This document shows, piece by piece, positions 1-8,254 of a DNA stretch of 24,990 nt. The notes under the pieces were generated by a model. That model worked only from the letters and a program-made list of their open reading frames with translations, was not told where the DNA came from and made no database searches. Origin of the DNA: Priapulus caudatus (taxonomy: Eukaryota; Priapulida; Priapulimorpha; Priapulimorphida; Priapulidae). The stretch is taken from the NCBI RefSeq assembly GCF_000485595.1, contig NW_014577563.1, forward strand, positions 215,494-240,483, given 5' to 3'. Both the position numbers and the translations under genes were made by a program. The stretch's first letter is position 1; each line of letters starts with the position of its first letter.

Positions 1-510
1 CTGTGACATGTGTGATTGAGAAAGTTGCATGGCTGACAATTGGTCCTATAAATATTCTAAATCTTCTTCTGTCGCAGTTCCAAAAAGAAATTTAGAAAGT
101 TTACCTATCCCTGCGATTATAGCTCGGGGAGAACGACCTCGATGAAGCGAATGTAGGTCTCTCGTGCGTGCGTTTAGTAGGGAGTACTTGTCGGTAAACC
201 ATTGCAGGTGACTAACAATCATTGTGTGAAGCTGGTTAGTAAAACGCATTAGTCGATTCTGTCCATCGTTAGTGGGTGGCTGTTTACCATGGTATGGATT
301 TGTGGGTATGGTTAGGTTTACAAGCTCAGTGTGAAGTTTAGTAAGATACTGATCCAGGATGGATGTGTTGACAGTGAAAGCGATGGCCCATGTGCTCTGT
401 GATAGCGCTAGTTTGCCTCTAGGAACGAAGATTGCTCCCTGCGTTGGTTGAATGGTACCCGGTGGTGCAGCCGTAGCGATTATGCTGAGGCTGATGAGTG
501 CTCCACACAT
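1..510 (-). pseudogene. Envelope-like fusion protein (F/Env type) of a Ty3/Gypsy retroelement, N-terminal part, broken by TAG
   Basis: The minus-strand frame starts at an ATG at 510-508 and runs 154 codons to a TAG at 48-46; the same frame then stays open for 15 more codons to the window edge. The N-terminus is hydrophobic and signal-peptide-like (about residues 1-18). Near residue 125 there is a basic, furin-like stretch RGRSPR. A glycine-rich hydrophobic segment follows, with GIGKLSKFLFG and then acidic residues. This order (basic cleavage site, fusion-peptide-like segment, K-x-LFG, acidic residues) is typical of the F-type envelope proteins of baculoviruses and errantivirus-like retroelements. 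The ATG lies 44 bp after the integrase stop, the normal gag-pol-env position. The C-terminal ectodomain and membrane anchor would lie outside the window. The family call rests on motif and position. Whether the TAG is a mutation or an assembly error is unknown. Confidence 0.6.
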
Positions 511-554
511 ACTGCAAGGGAAAGCGTTAAGTGCGTTAGTGTTGTGTAGTGTGG

Positions 555-1217
555 TTAGTCCCTTTTCTGCTTCTGTCGAAGGGTTTCAAGTGGAAGAAGG
601 TCTTCTTCCTCCCATTGTGAGGGCGCGGATTGAGATTCTGCATCGTCGTCGGAGTCTTCGTCCGTAAATGATGCAGGCTGTACTAGGTGTGCTGCTCGTG
701 GGGGTTGAACTCGTGTGCCGACTGCCTGTTTCACAGGTGCTGCTTCATCAGTTACTACGCCGTCCCATGCTCCTTGCGGGAAGGCAGGGCGCAAACTGTC
801 AACATGCACTTCATATGTGCGAGCAGTGTAGACATGCTTAATCCTAAACTTGACTGGCGACAGCTGTTGAACGATGATGAAATACGGTTTCCAATACTTG
901 GCGAACTTCCTTGAAGCCCCAATGGGTACGACTGGGTTGTGCCAGTAAACCGAATCTCCGGGTTCGAAAAGCTGCTCCCTGGCACGTTTATCATACAACT
1001 CCTTGTTACGCCTTCGAGTTCGCTGAGTGCGCTCTCTAATAGTTGTGCATGCCTGGTGTAATCTGTCCAACGCAATGGAAACAGGGTCGGTTGCGTAATT
1101 GATGTGACGTGGCTGTAGCAACGTATCCAGCGGTAAGACCGCATCGCGTCCGTACGTGAGGAAGAATGGGGTGTGTCCACTGGTGGTGTGTTCCGCGGTC
1201 CGATAGGCGAAAAGCAC
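555..1217 (-). CDS. Ty3/Gypsy integrase C-terminal part (pol 3' end), cut by an N
   Basis: This is a 220-residue minus-strand frame with no start codon of its own: it opens directly at the N at 1218 and ends with TAA at 557-555. The first ~35 residues (FAYRTAEHTTSGHTPFFLTY) match the end of the integrase catalytic core of Ty3/Gypsy and vertebrate-retrovirus-type pol (FAYN-T-H-ttG-tPf-l-yG). A linker rich in R and K follows, then a GPY/F-like C-terminal module (GDSVYWHNP ... KFAKYWKPYFIIVQQLSP ... FRIKHV). The last ~60 residues form an acidic, low-complexity tail (DEDSDDDAESQ). Integrase inserts the cDNA copy into host DNA. The upstream catalytic residues are not in this clean segment; they would lie in the degraded stretch to the right. 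The stop is followed 44 bp on by the envelope-like ATG, so both belong to one element. Confidence 0.8.
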   Translation of the reverse strand: MLFAYRTAEHTTSGHTPFFLTYGRDAVLPLDTLLQPRHINYATDPVSIALDRLHQACTTIRERTQRTRRRNKELYDKRAREQLFEPGDSVYWHNPVVPIGASRKFAKYWKPYFIIVQQLSPVKFRIKHVYTARTYEVHVDSLRPAFPQGAWDGVVTDEAAPVKQAVGTRVQPPRAAHLVQPASFTDEDSDDDAESQSAPSQWEEEDLLPLETLRQKQKRD

Positions 1218-1218
1218 N

Positions 1219-1518
1219 TGGGTACGGAACCTTGGTTGTGCAGTAACGAATATCCGGGCTTCGAAAGCGCTCCTGGCACGTTTATCATAAAAACTCCTTG
1301 TTACGCCTTCGAGTTCGCTGAGTGCCGCTCTTTAATATCTGATGCATGCTGGTGTATCTTGTCAAAGCAATGAAACAGGGGATCCTCGGTTCGCGTAATT
1401 GAATGACGTGCTGTGCAAACGTATCAAGTGGTAAGACCCATCGGTACGCTAGGTGAGGAAGAATGGGGTGTGTCACTGGGGTGTGTGTTCGCGGTCGATA
1501 GAGGCGAAAAGCACTGAG
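1219..1518 (-). other. Noisy second copy of the integrase segment 926-1217 (probable assembly overlap)
   Basis: Starting right after the N, this stretch repeats the sequence of 926-1217 with many one-base insertions and deletions. Shared landmarks in order are TGGGTACG, GGCACGTTTATCATA, CTTGTTACGCCTTCGAGTTC, GAGGAAGAATGGGGTGTGT and GGCGAAAAGCAC. The last landmark is also the final sequence before the N. The first copy is open-frame and the second is frameshifted throughout. An unmerged overlap between a clean contig end and a gap-filling raw long read explains this better than a real tandem duplication. Confidence 0.75.
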
Positions 1519-2625
1519 TGCTAGTTTTTCATCCCCAGTTCTGTGTGGCGGTCGGTCACAAAGACGTAACATCGAGTGGTAACCCGGAGACCACGACCTG
1601 AAACGTTCACGATAGTCTGTTGCTAGCACGCCCCCACGTCTGTGGAAAGGGGCTGTCTTCGACCCCTGTGCGCTCTCGGATCGCGAAATACTGTAGAAGA
1701 TTCCCGCACTACTGACAGCGCCCGCGCGCTCAAACGCGGCGGGCGGCGCATCGCCGCGGTACCCCGCCACGCGACAGACATAATGGCTTACCGCCCTCCG
1801 AGGCCAATGGTCACGTGGCACAATTGAAGGCACTTCAGTCCGTGGGCTAGGGTTGAGGGGCGCGATGGGGCTGGGGATGAAACGTTTTGACTATTGAGGT
1901 GAGCTATTTTGTGCTTGAGTCTCTGCGTGACTTGTTGCTACGGACCTATGCCTCGGGCTATGAAAGAATAAAGGGTCACGAGGGTGACTATGTGAGCGGT
2001 TGCTGATTTCCGGGGAGTTAGCGGGAAGCGCGCCCTCGACAAAGTCTATAGTCGCTACTGTCTTGGTGGTAGCGTGCAGTTGGAGTGGAGCTCATTGACG
2101 AGGCTGCCTCGGTATCGGTTTTGGAGCTTGCGCGACGTTGCAAGTTACAACGACGGTGAGCACTACTGAATGTCCGCATCACATGCTACGACTCCAATAG
2201 ATCCTCTGCTACTTGCGAGTTAATTCCTTGTCGATCCCCAAAATGTCCGAGCCATGATAGAATGCATGTGGCACTCCCCATGAATTGTGTGATCAATGTC
2301 TTGGTATTACGACTTGTGCCCGTGGCGGTGCGGGACCCGTATGCTCAGCGAGGTGGGTTATAGTAGCCCACCGTTATGTGGAACTCCACGGTGACAAGTC
2401 TGCGTGGGTCGCAGGGCATTCGTCTCGGGAGTTGTAGAATTGCAATATATTCGCCAACTGTATCTCCTCTGCCTGCATCTGTTTGAACTCGGCATGCGAC
2501 GTGGGCAAGTGCTCTTCCGCATCGTGTGTGGGTACCGTCGTCAATGCCTCCATTGCCGGATGTTGAAGTTTATGGTGCGTCGGGTCTGGCGCACCAATCT
2601 GATAGCAGGCAGTATCCATCTATTT
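1519..2625 (-). pseudogene. Degraded pol segment (RNase H/integrase linker and integrase core), minus strand
   Basis: The minus strand continues pol upstream of the duplicated segment. At about 1520-1570 the integrase-like residues MLRLCDR and DEKLALSAF are recognisable, in the position before the FAYRT motif. At 2374-2619 an 81-residue frame has the character of the linker between RNase H and the integrase zinc-binding domain (EFKQMQAEEIQLANILQFY). Between them the frame is broken many times. I could not place the HHCC zinc finger or the DDE catalytic triad. The breaks are mostly single-base, so part of the damage may be sequencing noise. Homology to pol stops near 2625, and no reverse transcriptase is visible to the right. 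Confidence 0.55.
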
Positions 2626-2995
2626 TTCTATGTCCAGCTCAGGGCCAGCCGGCCCCCGGCGTTCCATTTCATTATTATTAGTATTATTATTGTTATGCTT
2701 CCTTGTATTCCGCATTTTAAGGGTCTTTTTTGTGTGCAAATATTACTGTTCTAAAGCCCAAGGGAATTTCTTACATTCCCCTAAACGCTGCTAACGGCTA
2801 CATCTTCAACCTACCTACGCTACCCCTTCATTCATCACATTACCGTTACCATTCACATTACCGTTACCATTCACATTACCCTTACATCACATTACCGTTG
2901 CTCTTCATACGGAATTTTTTTTTTCACCCTATTTAGTAGAGCAGTCGGAGCTGCAGTGACAATGGGTCATTGTCTTTCCCTGGCGTGGGGGGAAA
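2626..2995. repeat. Non-coding stretch with short tandem repeats and a purine run before 2996
   Basis: No gene is visible. The stretch holds an ATT-rich run at about 2672-2695, and a minisatellite of period 18 (CACATTACCGTTACCATT) at 2836-2900 with about 3.5 copies. At 2985-2995 a purine run GTGGGGGGAAA directly precedes a TGTAG, the arrangement of a polypurine tract next to an LTR. A T8 run lies at about 2917-2925. Confidence 0.6.
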
Positions 2996-3564
2996 TGTAG
3001 CAACGCTAATATCACTCCGCGAACGCATTTAATACCAGCTTACACACAAGCTGAGGTTAGGTTATAACCGGCAGCGGAACATCAACACAAACATAATCTT
3101 ACACCACCCAGCTGGCAAGGAGACGGATTTATCTGCCGGACACACAAACAACTGGTAAAATTAGTTCCACACGCAATAGATACACACGTAGATAGGCGCA
3201 GCTCTGTTGGCATCACTGCCTATAGTACGGATCAACTTTCAACGAATAACAGCTTAGACACACACCTTAGCCGCATCACAACAGTAGTTTGGGTTAGCTG
3301 TCGGCGAAGAATACACATACACATTAGCAACGTTGTTTTTACACAGCTACTAAACAGCTGTTCTACACTAACCACACACACACATTAGCGTCATCATAGT
3401 CTGTCGTGCTGGTTAGCTGGCAACACATAATATCTTAGATACACACATAAGGGGGTCCGACACTGCCCGGAGAACGGTCAGATGTCGGCCATTTAAATAC
3501 ACACATTAGCCTAAAGTTATTTCTACACAGCTGTTAGATATTTAATTACTGTAAACGATCAACC
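2996..3564 (+). repeat. LTR-like fragment, plus orientation, inverted homologue of 7415-8018
   Basis: This segment aligns with the reverse complement of about 8018-7415. Shared blocks in the same order include GATTTATCTGCCGGACA, AACAACTG-GTAAAATTAG, GCAATAGATACAC, GGTCCGACACTGC and CTACACAGCTGTTA. It starts with TGTAGC right after a purine run, consistent with the 5' edge of an LTR. It ends at the N at 3565, so its 3' part (as present in 6832-7415) is missing. It is rich in CACACATTAGC-like and CAGCTG motifs. Its orientation is opposite to all retroelement coding frames in the window, so it is either a separate insertion or an inverted or misjoined piece. Confidence 0.6.
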
Positions 3565-4018
3565 NTTGAAAGAACTTAAACAACCGAGCTTTTCTTTCCG
3601 CATCTTCTATATGTTCAATTAGTGCTGGCAAATTGACATGTGGTGGGGTGGGGTGTGGTGTGGTGGGGTGTGGTGTGGTGGGGTGTACGGTAGTGAATGA
3701 TAGTGTACATTTGTGATCGGATGATGGTATACAGTGGTGGGTAGTGGCAGTGAATGATGGAATCCTGTGGTAGGGGGTGGCAGCAGGTGATGGCTTGGGG
3801 TGGTAGGGGGTGGCAGCAGGTGATGGCTTGGGGTGGTAGGGGGTGGCAGCAGGTGATGGCAGGCGGTGGTGGGGGTTGGCAGCAGATGATGGCAGGCAGT
3901 GGTGGGTGTTGGCAGCAGATGTTGGCAGGCAGTGGTGGGTGTTGGCAGCAGATGATGGCAGGCAGTGGTGGGTGTTGGCAGCAGATGTTGGCNTCTTAGT
4001 TGCAGGGTTAATGGTCAT
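3542..4018 (-). CDS. Hypothetical minus-strand frame of 158 residues made of 11-residue repeats
   Basis: The frame opens at an ATG at 4018-4016 and crosses both the N at 3993 and the N at 3565. Its centre translates the 33-bp minisatellite as 11-residue units of the forms SAANTHHCLPS and PAATPYHPKPS, followed by a proline/threonine/histidine stretch (TTPHPTTPHP). The C-terminal part (LPALIEHIEDAERKARLFKF) looks like an ordinary amphipathic helix and is the only segment with real-protein character. No family is recognised. A stop-free minisatellite will give an open frame by chance, so this is weak; it could be a fragment of an exon or of a retroelement frame. Confidence 0.2.
   Translation of the reverse strand: MTINPATKXPTSAANTHHCLPSSAANTHHCLPTSAANTHHCLPSSAANPHHRLPSPAATPYHPKPSPAATPYHPKPSPAATPYHRIPSFTATTHHCIPSSDHKCTLSFTTVHPTTPHPTTPHPTPPHVNLPALIEHIEDAERKARLFKFFQXLIVYSN
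3779..3992. repeat. 33-bp G-rich minisatellite, 7 perfectly phased copies
   Basis: The octamer GGCAGCAG occurs at 3779, 3812, 3845, 3878, 3911, 3944 and 3977, exactly 33 bp apart each time, so variation between units is by substitution only. Two unit types alternate in the second half (CAGATGATGG and CAGATGTTGG). The plus strand is strongly G-rich. The array abuts the N at 3993. A related GGTGT-rich run lies at 3641-3690. Confidence 0.9.
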
Positions 4019-5790
4019 AATAACTAACGCAACTGCGATGTAGGAATGTAAATGAGTATTTAAGTTATGGCGCTGCAGTCAAGTAAACAATGCTATCTCT
4101 ATCATTTGTGCTCACTGGCACTAATTTCGAACAAGATTAAGTTGCGAAAATAGTTCCATTATAATTCCATCTTCTACGATAAATGTTTGATATATTTTTT
4201 ATATTATAAAAATTACAAATTGCAGTGTGAGAGAGATGAAAAATGAGAAATATCCGTAGGTCGCTATAAAATTGGATAATAAAATTCTCAACAAACTAAT
4301 TTAATCTAATATTCGGAACATGTGTTACCTTGAGAGAAGAGACAGGGTGAAGTTTAACACGCGAAACTAATGATTAAAGTGCACGCACCTAATTCCAGGT
4401 AATCAATATAGCAGTTCTGACTATCCAGCGCTATTGAGTCCTGTTTGTAACCAAGAGTGTTATCAAGAATCATTGGGCCGCATGCTGGTACATCAACATC
4501 GCTCTAAATACGGCTCGTGGTGCTCCATGACGTTGGCCGTTTCATATCAATAGGCAAGCATCTTAAATGTACACGCGGCAACTCCACATCTCTCCGCGGC
4601 TATGTTTTCTCTCGTCTCATATCAATATTTAAAAAAAAAGATGAAGCTTAGCAACCAGCTCCTAGAAGTAACCTCATCCCGATTATAGCATCGCTGTCTG
4701 CGCCCGCGATCATACTATATATTTCTACCTACGAAATATGCCATAGGCTAGAACTAATACGCTAAAGAATGAGACAATTCAAACGGCTCCACTGATCTCT
4801 TCGACGCCCCACCGCGGCTCGTGATAATATACATTCGATATCAACTGGTTAACGTCTGTTTTACTACATATAAGTCTAGCGGATTGAAATAAAGAAAGTT
4901 CAAATAAAGCTAACCCATATCACGTGTCGCTTCTTCCTTTGCATATTTAAATTTTATTCAACTTTCCGATTATCAACGACCTGAACCTGAAAATAAATCG
5001 CTAGCACAGCCCAGCCGAGTGCGCCCGGGGCGCCCCGCGTCGCGCGTCACGTATGGTGTAGGTTTTGTCAATTTCGTCAACCATAGTATGTTACCCAATT
5101 CGTTTACAATGCGTTACAAACACACACCTATTTCCGCGCCAACCATACACATGTAAACGTCACCAACCATGTATTATACAAAACCTATCTTCCTTTACAG
5201 AAAACACGTTAACATATTCCTAGCCTAACAGGTTCCTGCCACCGAAAACGCACAATTCCCCCACACACCTAAAGTTTGCAAATCATACCTATATTGGTCA
5301 GCGAACGATACAAGTATGTCAGAAACCATTGGTTTTCCGCCGCAGTGTGGCAACCTACGCAACTAGTCGTGGAGCGATAACGTAGCCTCGGGCGCTATAT
5401 GGCGCCGCCGATTCCGAACTCCCGCCAAACGGCATCCCCTCCTATTGAGCACGCCTGCGCATGTAAATAGCCGTTAACCGAAATAGTTAATGAATTTACC
5501 AAAAATATAGCGCAGCGGTAACGCTCCATATAGGCTAAATATACGTCTTCACCGGGCTATGACGGTAGAAAAGATACAACTTACAATATTTGGGTGCGAA
5601 CGATTTGATTACATTTCTAGATTCTAGATACATATAAACACATCGGCGTCTAGGCTGGGCGATGCGTGATGCAATGGGGGGGGCTGGGTGGCATGGTGGG
5701 CATGGGTCAGGATTGCACAATCAAATGTGGGCTGGTCATGCTATTCGCATATTCGCAAGGCAAAACCATCGTCCTGCTGTAGGTGGCATT
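4019..5790. other. AT-rich non-coding stretch
   Basis: I see no gene, RNA or long repeat in it. Composition is mostly AT-rich, with a short CpG-rich patch at about 5015-5050 and another at 5388-5415 that contains GGCGCTATATGGCGCC. This is the interval where protease, reverse transcriptase and RNase H would lie if the gag on its right and the integrase on its left came from one intact element, but no such coding sequence is detectable. Confidence 0.6.
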
Positions 5791-6591
5791 TCAAGGCACG
5801 TATTCCTCTGATACCACTCGACTAAACTGCCTCTTCGCATAGTTCGTCGATACACAGATCCAATCCACCGCGTGTTTTAACGAGGTAGGCTTAGCCCTTA
5901 CAATTACTCTTTGTGACGATGTTTGTGTGAGCCCATCCCGAAAAATTTCGACTAATCTCTCTTGAAACGCAGGCTGTGAGGTATGTTTGCTTGGATACGC
6001 ACACCCTGCAACCTGCTGTAATCGACGAGCATAATCACGTATACTTTCGCCCCGCGTCTGGCAAAACGTTTTTAACATTGATTGTGCTCGCGGGACCTCA
6101 GATGGCGACTGGAATTCGCGCTTAATGAGGACGAGTAAATCTGCCCATGTTAACTCAGGCCTTGCTAGTAGCTGCTGTTGGCCGAATCGCGCGGCGTGTC
6201 CCGTCAGTGTTGAAAAGGCAGCAGATAGAAACTGTTTATCTGTTAGGTTAAGCTGCAGCTGTGCCCATTGAAGTGCCGCCTCCCACTGAGTGAATGATGT
6301 GTCAAGTGGCCCCGCTGCTCCCGAGAATTTTGGCAGTGTGGCTCGAAATTCCGCCGCCCGCATTGATTTGTCTACTGTCTCGCCGAGCGATTCTAAACTT
6401 GGACGCAGCGCTTGTCCTAGCATATCTGCTAGTTCATTAACTGTAGGTGGCGGGCAGATCGAAGGTGAAGGTTGAGGTTGAAGGGGGGTTTGCGGTACAT
6501 TAAAGTGCGTCTCTGATACTGGATTTAAATTCGGCATCGCTTCATATTGAATATCTGATAAATCACCAATCGTCGGCGTCAATTGGTCCAT
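5791..6591 (-). CDS. Retrotransposon Gag (Ty3/Gypsy type), probably truncated
   Basis: This 266-residue minus-strand frame starts at ATG 6591-6589 in good context (AACATGG) and ends with TGA at 5793-5791. The N-terminal ~60 residues are proline-rich and disordered-looking. From about residue 85 there is a typical retrotransposon Gag capsid region: FRATLPKFSGAAG, then a W-rich helical segment (FTQWEAALQWAQLQLNL), then LLVLIKREFQSPSEVPRAQS and GESIRDYARRLQQVAG, the usual major-homology-like order. Gag assembles the virus-like particle that packages element RNA. No CCHC zinc knuckle is seen before the stop or just after it, and no protease follows, so the frame is a fragment or a knuckle-less type. 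It sits in the expected place, about 240 bp inside the LTR-like edge at 6832. It may or may not belong to the same copy as the integrase/envelope frames at 1-2625. Confidence 0.75.
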   Translation of the reverse strand: MDQLTPTIGDLSDIQYEAMPNLNPVSETHFNVPQTPLQPQPSPSICPPPTVNELADMLGQALRPSLESLGETVDKSMRAAEFRATLPKFSGAAGPLDTSFTQWEAALQWAQLQLNLTDKQFLSAAFSTLTGHAARFGQQQLLARPELTWADLLVLIKREFQSPSEVPRAQSMLKTFCQTRGESIRDYARRLQQVAGCAYPSKHTSQPAFQERLVEIFRDGLTQTSSQRVIVRAKPTSLKHAVDWICVSTNYAKRQFSRVVSEEYVP

Positions 6592-6770
6592 GTTTAAGTA
6601 ACGTTACAAGAGTCAGAGGCAACAAAGAGCAATCGCATATACTGGTCAACTCACGCGGAAACATAAAATATTAGATACGATTTATAGCAAGAGAAAAAAA
6701 AATTTTACCGGCAAAACTGTTGGCTTACCCGAGAAATTGTTGGCTCATCCTCGTGTAGTTTAGTGAAACG
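6592..6770 (-). other. 5' leader between the tRNA-like segment and gag
   Basis: This is the non-coding stretch upstream of the gag start on the minus strand. It has an A-rich run at about 6691-6703 (plus strand) and a short direct repeat, GTTGGCTTACC / GTTGGCTCATCC, at about 6719-6752. No start codon context better than that of gag was seen. Confidence 0.45.
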
Positions 6771-6829
6771 GCCGTGATGCGTATAGCGGTTAGCACCCCG
6801 CGTTGTTTCGAATCCTGGTCACCGGTAAC
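6771..6829 (+). other. tRNA-His-like truncated sequence at the primer-binding position of the retroelement
   Basis: The plus strand reads like a tRNA from the acceptor through the D-arm: GCCGTGAT, then CGTATAGCGGTTAGCACC (an A-box-like D-arm close to metazoan tRNA-His), then GCGTTGT as in the start of the His anticodon arm. It then jumps directly to a B-box/T-loop TTCGAATCC and an acceptor-like GGTCACCGG. The 3' half of the anticodon arm, the variable loop and the 5' half of the T stem (about 17 nt) are missing, so it cannot fold as a working tRNA. On the minus strand it lies immediately inside the presumed LTR edge (6832), where the primer-binding site (complement of a tRNA 3' end) belongs. 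I read it as a PBS with unusually long tRNA complementarity, or as a trapped tRNA pseudogene. Confidence 0.5.
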
Positions 6830-6831
6830 AA

Positions 6832-8018
6832 TGTAGTCGCTGGGTAATTCTGCTGTCAGACGACTGTGCGCTATAGCTTGCGTGCTATGTATGCGCCGTG
6901 TAATTGCTTGACTAAACTTACGAATGTGATAATAAAATGAGAGTAGACTGATGTGGATTACAACTGCCGTTTCACTATTGAATACTTACAAAATCAGTAC
7001 AAATCACACGGGGTAGACTAGAGGTTTTCAGAAATTCACACAAGTAACACAGGGTAGAACACTGGTTTTAAATTCACATATATCACTTAACACAACAGAG
7101 GGGTGAGTACACGAGAGCCCCGTTTCTTCCGCGCGAGCCTTCTTATACTCCCCTTCGTCAATGGAGCCGTGAAACCCTCCCCCAATATGTTTCTCCCTAT
7201 CACATGCTGGCCTACAGGATAGTAAGAGAGTAGAATTATTGTCTGTGGTCAGTTTGAGCAGATGGATCAAGAAGGAAATGGCCAATGCGAAGTATGAGTG
7301 GAAGAAAGGTTCACGAAGCCCCCCCCCGCTTTCCCCTCCCCTCAGTGCATCCGTGTGCTTCAGCGTAAGTGGGAGACGTATCGAACGCATGACGTATGCG
7401 CGGTCCCAACACACACACGGCAATTAAACTATTTAACAGCTGTGTAGAAGAACTTACGCTAAATGTTGTGATTTTTTTGCGACATTCTGACCCGAGTATC
7501 CGGCGCAGTGTCGGACCTCTAACTGTGTCGCCTAAGCATACTGTTTTGTCATCTACTCCGCAACCGCATAGCCAGTGTGACGTCAACTGTGACTGCAGTG
7601 CGAACACGCCTGTTAGGCATCTTTCGTAGTAAACAAACGTGCCTGCACACATGTTATGTTTGTTCTTCCCGACTCAGCTAACTCAACACACACCAAATAA
7701 CACACACCACAAAAGAAAACCCCCAAAAAAAACAACCCACACACACAATGTCGTGAGCAGATACAAGGTGCCCAACCCTTACCACTTCCCAGCTGTATTA
7801 CAGAGTTGGGACCACAACACATTCGACCGTGTATCTATTGCCGTAGAATCTAATTTTACAGTTGTTTATATGTCCGGCAGATAAATCGCGTCTCGTTGCA
7901 GCTGTGTGGATATAGATTATGTTTAGCTGTGGTTCTGCTGCTGTTATATCGTAATATCAGCCTATGTGCAGCTGTATAAAGGTGTGCTCCATAGGAAAGC
8001 GTTCCCAACCTAATGTCA
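6832..8018 (-). mobile_element. Presumed 5' LTR of the minus-strand gag element (~1.19 kb)
   Basis: On the minus strand the segment would run from a TGACATTAGG at about 8018 to ...GACTACA at 6832, giving TG...CA ends, followed by the tRNA-like PBS and then gag. The distal ~600 bp (7415-8018) aligns with the separate fragment at 2996-3564, showing that this is a dispersed repeat. A pair of ~45-bp imperfect direct repeats lies at about 6990-7085. A C/A-rich run (ACCCACACACACAAT) lies at 7675-7750. Minus-strand open frames inside it (for example 7028-7423) have no recognisable domain. The exact ends are inferred, because the partner 3' LTR is not in the window. Confidence 0.5.
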
Positions 8019-8254
8019 TATATATGTCCTGATATATAAAGAGATATAAAGGGGTCGCGAACTCGAACCCCAACGGGGTTAGATCAATGAAAATTAGATA
8101 TCAAGGGGGGGGTGTGCATCGAGAGAATCCAAGGGGGGGTTTACTATATTAAATAGATATGCCTAATAGGGGGATGCATCGATATCAATACATATCCGAA
8201 GTGGGTATACTAGGTTATAATAGAGGAGCAAACCAACGATTGAACCTGGGTATT
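8019..8254. other. Non-coding with short G-run direct repeats
   Basis: No gene is seen. The motif TAGATATCAAGGGGGG / TGCATCGAGA recurs in diverged form three times between about 8093 and 8190 (GGGGGGGGTGTGCATCGA, CCAAGGGGGGGTT, AGGGGGATGCATCGAT). Short ATATATGTCCTGATATATAAAG-type AT palindromes lie at 8015-8055. Confidence 0.4.

Noticed and set aside
755-1288. Minus-strand frame of 177 residues crossing the N at 1218
   Set aside because: It is out of frame with the recognisable integrase motifs and exists only because of the join.
7028-7423. 131-residue minus-strand frame as a gene
   Set aside because: It lies within the presumed LTR, has no recognisable domain, and partly translates a C-run; other frames are open too.
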